A DNA stretch of 64,000 bases, from the NCBI RefSeq assembly GCF_022458985.1, contig NC_061789.1, forward strand, positions 18,394,357 through 18,458,356, written 5' to 3'. A program made the position numbers and the translations under genes. Below the pieces are notes generated by a model. It was not told the origin of the DNA, did no database searches, and saw nothing but the letters and a program-made list of their open reading frames with translations. Shown here piece after piece: positions 59,260 through 64,000 of the stretch. Each line of letters starts with the position of its first letter. The first letter of the stretch is position 1. Origin of the DNA: Mugil cephalus (Eukaryota; Chordata; Actinopteri; Mugiliformes; Mugilidae).

Positions 59260-62200
59260 ATGTCGCTCCTTGTTCCGATTGTGTTCGTCGTTTTGGTTCT
59301 GTTCATATTAAAATATGTCTTCAGAAAGTCCGGACCGAACCCCTTTGACACGGACACTCGCGAACCGTTGAAAAAGAAGGTTTTCGAAAAGAAAGAGAAA
59401 AATAAAGTGTTGAAGCAAGGTGAGTCTTAAATTTAACTAAAAATTGAACTGAAAATCCTGCAGAGCGTGATATGTTGGATGTCGCTTTAAAGTGGATCAC
59501 TCGGTAGTGAACTGTTGAAGTATGTGCAAGGTCAGCTGTCAGTGAAGAAGTAAATTATATATATATATTGTCACATGCACAGTTCTACATTTAAGTTGAA
59601 CAATGCACAATGGTGTGTTTTTGTGTCTGCAGCCAGTAGGAAAAAAACAGACAGTAATGGTTACATACAGCACACAAGGTAAAAACAAGTATAATTATAA
59701 ATGTATAACTGAGAAAAATAAAACAGCATACCATAAAATAGAATAAAATCAAATTTAAAATGTTAACTTGAAATGCAAACTTAAACTTAAAACGGGGAAG
59801 TTCGTAAATTCATGCATTTAAACTATGACAGTTGTGTCAATAAAGTGCAGGCGCGGTTATACTTGAAAGTCCAGTTAAGGCTCAGAGTTGAGCAGAGGGA
59901 TGGCATAATGCTTTCTTGTGCAAGTATTGTGCAACAAATGATTGGTAATATCATTCAATTTCCAAGTAATAAATAAATAAGAAAAAGTCTGTCAGATGTA
60001 CTCAACTCATTGTTGTGTAAAAAAAATGTAACAGTTAGGCAATGGAAAGATTCTTGAAGGATAAGAAAACTGAAGTATTTCAAGTATTTCCCTGGATTCT
60101 TGGACATTTATAATAGCTGAATGTCTGCAGTTTTATTAGTGAAACTACCAACACCTCATTTTAAACAAAAATGTGTTTCTTTATTCCTGAATTCCAAATA
60201 TTCCTAGCTATCTGAATGTATGTAATATGGTATTCTCACATTTTTAGGTTTTGTGGCCAGTAAAGTACCCGACAACCTGGACGCCATCATCATCGGCAGT
60301 GGGATCGGTGGACTCGGACTTGCTGTGCTGCTGGCCAAAGTTGGGAAGAAAGTCCTGGTTCTGGAGCAGCACGATCGGGCTGGAGGATGCTGCCACACAT
60401 TCACTGAGAAGGGCTTTGAGTTTGATGTTGGTGAGAAGAGTTCCTTGCTTTCGAAATTTTGAAACCATCTCTGTGTGATTTAGTGTGATGAAATATGAGG
60501 ATTTCCACACTGATCATGAAATTGTGTATCTTGTCAATTTAGATTGTCAGTCACGTTTATTGTCTTTGTCCAACAGGAATCCACTACATCGGTGACCTGT
60601 TGGACCACAAGCCTTTTCGCTGCATGCTGGACCAGATGACCAATGGACAGCTACAGTGGGAGCCTCTGGAAAACCCGTTTGACCAAGTTGTGCTGGGACC
60701 TCCAGACAACAGACGTTGCTACCCTATCTACAGTGGCAGGACTCGCTACCCCGAGGAGCTGAAGAAGTGTTTCCCTGGAGAGGAGAAGGCCATCGATGAG
60801 TACCTGAGCCTAGTCAAGGTAACATTCTGTACCCTCAGTTTATTTTGTAATCAAGCTTATCTGATGATTTCACTCAGTGACATGTAGCAACATAACAAAC
60901 TGAGTCATCTATTATTTCACTCGTGGTTTAAGTCAGTATCATAGCTTAGTAATGCCCTTTGCCCCATTTCACTTTAGTGCAGTTGTCTAGATTTCTGTCG
61001 ACGTTTCTTGTCATGGTAAGAAACATCAAGCAAAGGTCAGACTAACTGGCAAGAAGGCCATTAATGAGAACCTGAGGCTGGTCAAGGTAGCCCTGCTTGT
61101 TTTATCCAAATGAATCTCCCATTGACCAATCGTCACTGTGTGTTTCGTCTGCAGAAAACTGGACGAGGCATTTGGCTCCTTGCTGTGCTAAAGCTCTGGC
61201 CTGCCCCCTTGGCCAAGTTCTTGGTCTACACCGGCCTCGCAAAACGTCTCTCTTTCTTCTTTAAAATGGCGTCCCGCAGCCTGACCGACGTGGTCAATGA
61301 ACTGACAGAGAACAAGGACCTCAGGGCTGTCTTCTCCTACATCTTTGGCACCTATGGTGGGTTCAGCTGACGTCCTGTTGCTGTTATCACATTATTCTTC
61401 AGCACAGTGCTCACAATGTCTGTCTCCGATGTGCAGGCAACATGCCAAAAGATGCCAGCTTTTCCATGCACAGTTTGCTGGTCACCCACTACCTGAATGG
61501 GGCCTGGTATCCCAAAGGTGGCGCCAGTGAAATTGCCTACCACATGATCCCCATCGTTGAGAAGGCTGGGGGAGCCGTTCTGGTTCGAGCCCCGGTCAAC
61601 CGCATCTTATTCAATGATGCCAAGGAAGCTTGTGGTGGGTGTGGTTTCTCAGTTTTTCTACACACACACTCACATCATTCAGATCCCAGAGAGATAATTC
61701 ACCGCATTTGTCTTTTACGGTTTCAGGTGTGAGCGTCATGAAGGGTCAGGAGGAAGTCCATATCCACACTCCTATGGTCATCTCAAACGCTGGGATCTTC
61801 AACACCTACCAGAAGCTGCTACCAAAAGAACTCCAGGCCATGCCAGGTCAGAAGGAACTAATAATTATTTTCATTTATGGTCAAGAATTATTTTAAGTAA
61901 TTAGTTAACATATTTGTGTATATATTTTTTTCTGACCAACCAGCCAACTCACAATTCTAGTGTGCAAGAACAGATAATGCAGCCTCACATTTGAAAGACT
62001 GGAAAGAGATTACGAATCATCAGAGATGGATTAAACAGTTATAAAACTTATTAATTAATCTCTGCTGATATGCTGATGATGATTAGCTTTATTTGTAAGC
62101 GGTGAAAGTGCATCATGATATTCATTTCTGTTCTAATGAGAAGATTGACTCACCCCTTTTAAATTACTTTTAAATGTCTGTATGCTGTGGCTCTCCTGCC

Positions 62201-63224
62201 TTACAGCCATCCAGGAGCAGCTGAGTATGATGAAGAACGGTGAAGGCGGTCTGAGTGTCTTCCTGGGTCTGAATGGTACCAAAGAAGAGCTGGGCCTTAA
62301 AGCAGACAACTACTGGATCTTCACAGAGAACAATTTTGATGAACTGTATGTACCATTCATTTTCTATTATGATTACATCCAACTATTTCCTTTCTATTAG
62401 ATCGCTTTGTGTTTTGCTGCCTGTAAACTTAGATAAAAGGGAGAAGCCTGGAGATGAGCTCAATTTCACTTTAAATGTGATCTTTCCATATTGAAGACTA
62501 CTTGAAATTAGCAACTGAGATCATAAACTCACATGGAAAAGGTTTCCTAATGTCATAAAAATTAATTGTAGGTTCATTTTCTTATAGACTTGACAATATT
62601 AATTCCTTTTTCACTGATGGAGTTGTTACCCGCAGGCCAGAGATAGGTCCACTTACTTTATACAATAGCACTAAGATGTTATGCAAACTGACCATTTATC
62701 CCCAGTGGAGGATCCCTCATAGAGTTTATATATTAAATTCAGTATATTCTTGTTGAGCATGTCACAGGTTTACTGTGTGCTGCTGGAATACAGTTTTTGT
62801 AGATTTTGTTCCGTATTGTTGTGAATTCACCAAATTGTGTGTTTTCTTTACAGCGTGGAGAAGTACCTGAATGGAGAGAGGGAAGAGTCTGCCAAAAAAG
62901 TCCCCCTGCTGTTTGTGGCCTCTCCATCAGCTAAAGATCCTACCTGGGAGGAGAGATCACCTGGTACAGAAATGGGTTTAGAAAGACCCCTCACTTGACC
63001 CAAGTTTTTTTTTTTTGTTCTTACAAAAATTGTCCTTCCTTTTCTTGACACCAGGAAAGTCCACTTTGAGTCTGGTCAGTTTTGCCAACTACGCATGGTT
63101 CGAGGAGTGGAAGGACGGCAAAGTGACAAACAGAGGGGGCGACTACAAAGAGCTGAAACAGATATTCATTGACTCTGTTCTGGAGGTGGTGATGGATGTG
63201 TTCCCTAAGATCACCAGAGACAAG
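59260..63224 (+). CDS. retsat: All-trans-retinol 13,14-reductase (retinol saturase), 3' end outside window
   Basis: FAD/NAD(P)-dependent enzyme of the ER membrane that saturates the 13-14 bond of retinol. Nine exons are in the window: 59260-59419, 60248-60430, 60577-60818, 61155-61356, 61437-61634, 61727-61846, 62207-62345, 62854-62963 and 63055-63224. They total 508 codons in frame, and the last ends at a GTGAAG donor. The human protein is 610 residues, so about 100 residues should lie beyond 64000. An N-terminal hydrophobic anchor (about residues 2-20) is followed by the dinucleotide-binding motif [11 protein letters not shown], with GSGIGG at 70-75, then [17 protein letters not shown]. Later conserved pieces are [24 protein letters not shown] and [15 protein letters not shown]. 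No frame damage was seen. Confidence 0.93.
59420..60247 (+). other. retsat intron 1
   Basis: An A/T-rich intron of 828 bases with a short TA run near 59558-59568. Nothing else was recognised. Confidence 0.6.
61051..61086 (+). pseudogene. Decayed duplicate of the end of retsat exon 3
   Basis: The stretch encoding [12 protein letters not shown], followed by GTAG, mirrors the end of exon 3 ([12 protein letters not shown], 60783-60818, followed by GTAA). It lies in intron 3, is in the same phase and keeps a donor-like GT. An AG at 61034-61035 could act as acceptor and give an in-frame 51-base exon, but no such peptide insert is known to me in RETSAT. Confidence 0.55.
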
Positions 63225-64000
63225 GTGAAGGAAGTCCCACTTCTCATTACCTTACAATAGTATATATACAGAGACACTGCCTGGGGTTAAAACCCTAAGT
63301 CCTGCCTGGCTCTTGGGGTTTTTTAGACTCATGATGTCTCATTAAGGTACTGGACATCATGCAGGAATATTTTCATATTCTTGTCCTAAAATTCTCTCTC
63401 TTTTTTTTTTTGAAAATCTAATTTCTGATAAACAGACTCCTCCCATTCGTGGAGAGACGTTTGTGACCATTAAATCAGTGCCTATAAAGGATTTAGATGA
63501 CCAGTTTACGAACGTTTTACTCAAAGATTTTCTTTCTGCATGTATGTGTGTAAGTGTAAAACTGGAAAATCCCTCTGTGAACTGGGGAGGTGGACTGACA
63601 CACCACTTTTAGCATGGTCTTAACACCTGTCCCCAAATTATTTTACCCAGTTCACACCAGGAGTCTGAAGTTTCTGACTATCGATGAATTGTTAGAGAAC
63701 CTCTAATTGTGCGAAAATAGGAGATGACTGGATTAATCTGAATTTCCGTAACTGAAGGTGAGTATTGGTTTCCTAATGGACCCTAGTCACTGGAGTTCCA
63801 GGTGGACACCACCCACTATTGTTCCTAATAAAACCCTCAACTCCCCACTTATTATTTACAGAAGAATAAGCTTCTTGGATGAATGGTGACACATCTTCAA
63901 TGAGATTCAAACTAATCCAGCTACCTTTTCTTGGATTTGTTTATTAGATAAAGCATAACCTGAATGACTGAAAATCTTGACAGATGTATTGTATATTGAT
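63225..64000 (+). other. Start of a retsat intron running past the window end
   Basis: I searched this stretch for the next expected RETSAT block (a GTPL-type sequence after the DK-V junction) and did not find it, so the intron continues beyond the window. No other gene was seen. Confidence 0.6.

Overview
The window is vertebrate genomic DNA, most likely from a ray-finned (teleost, probably percomorph) fish. Five spliced or intronless protein genes match vertebrate families along most of their length, introns are moderate to short, and the repeats (Tc1-like remnants, a hAT element, a Penelope-like remnant, a LINE remnant) are of kinds common in fish. No prokaryotic gene organisation, CRISPR array, tRNA or rRNA was seen. 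Gene assignments rest on recognition of conserved protein sequence. Exon borders were placed by splice-site reading and checked by summing exon lengths: arhgap23 5187 nt, plcd3 2373 nt and nmt1 1458 nt are all divisible by three with matching phases.

Layout. Positions 1-1116 hold a possible promoter and 5' UTR. arhgap23 (+, 1117-21394) has 23 coding exons for a 1728-residue PDZ-PH-RhoGAP protein, with a 3' UTR to about 23.9 kb. hexim1 (-, 26115-25030) is intronless and lies tail to tail with arhgap23. About 3.8 kb of non-coding DNA separates it from the divergent gene plcd3 (+, 29953-50048; 15 coding exons, 790 residues, a phospholipase C-delta). plcd3 introns 1 and 2 are large and collect most of the transposon remnants. 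nmt1 (+, 51957-57161; 12 exons, 485 residues, N-myristoyltransferase) follows head to tail. retsat (+, from 59260) is cut by the window end after nine exons (508 codons).

The genes do not form one pathway. ARHGAP23 switches off Rho GTPases, HEXIM1 inhibits P-TEFb, PLCD3 hydrolyses PIP2, NMT1 myristoylates proteins and RETSAT saturates retinol. Their adjacency is a synteny block: the plcd3-hexim1-nmt1 neighbourhood is also found on human 17q21.31, with differences noted in the findings.

I found no evidence for a new multi-gene system. The most distinctive signals are an AT-AC (U12-type) intron in plcd3 that explains an apparently missing acceptor, a complete non-autonomous hAT element with a perfect 8-bp target duplication, two Tc1-type remnants sharing one deletion junction, a 300-bp palindromic element in plcd3 intron 9, and a decayed copy of the end of retsat exon 3 in the following intron.
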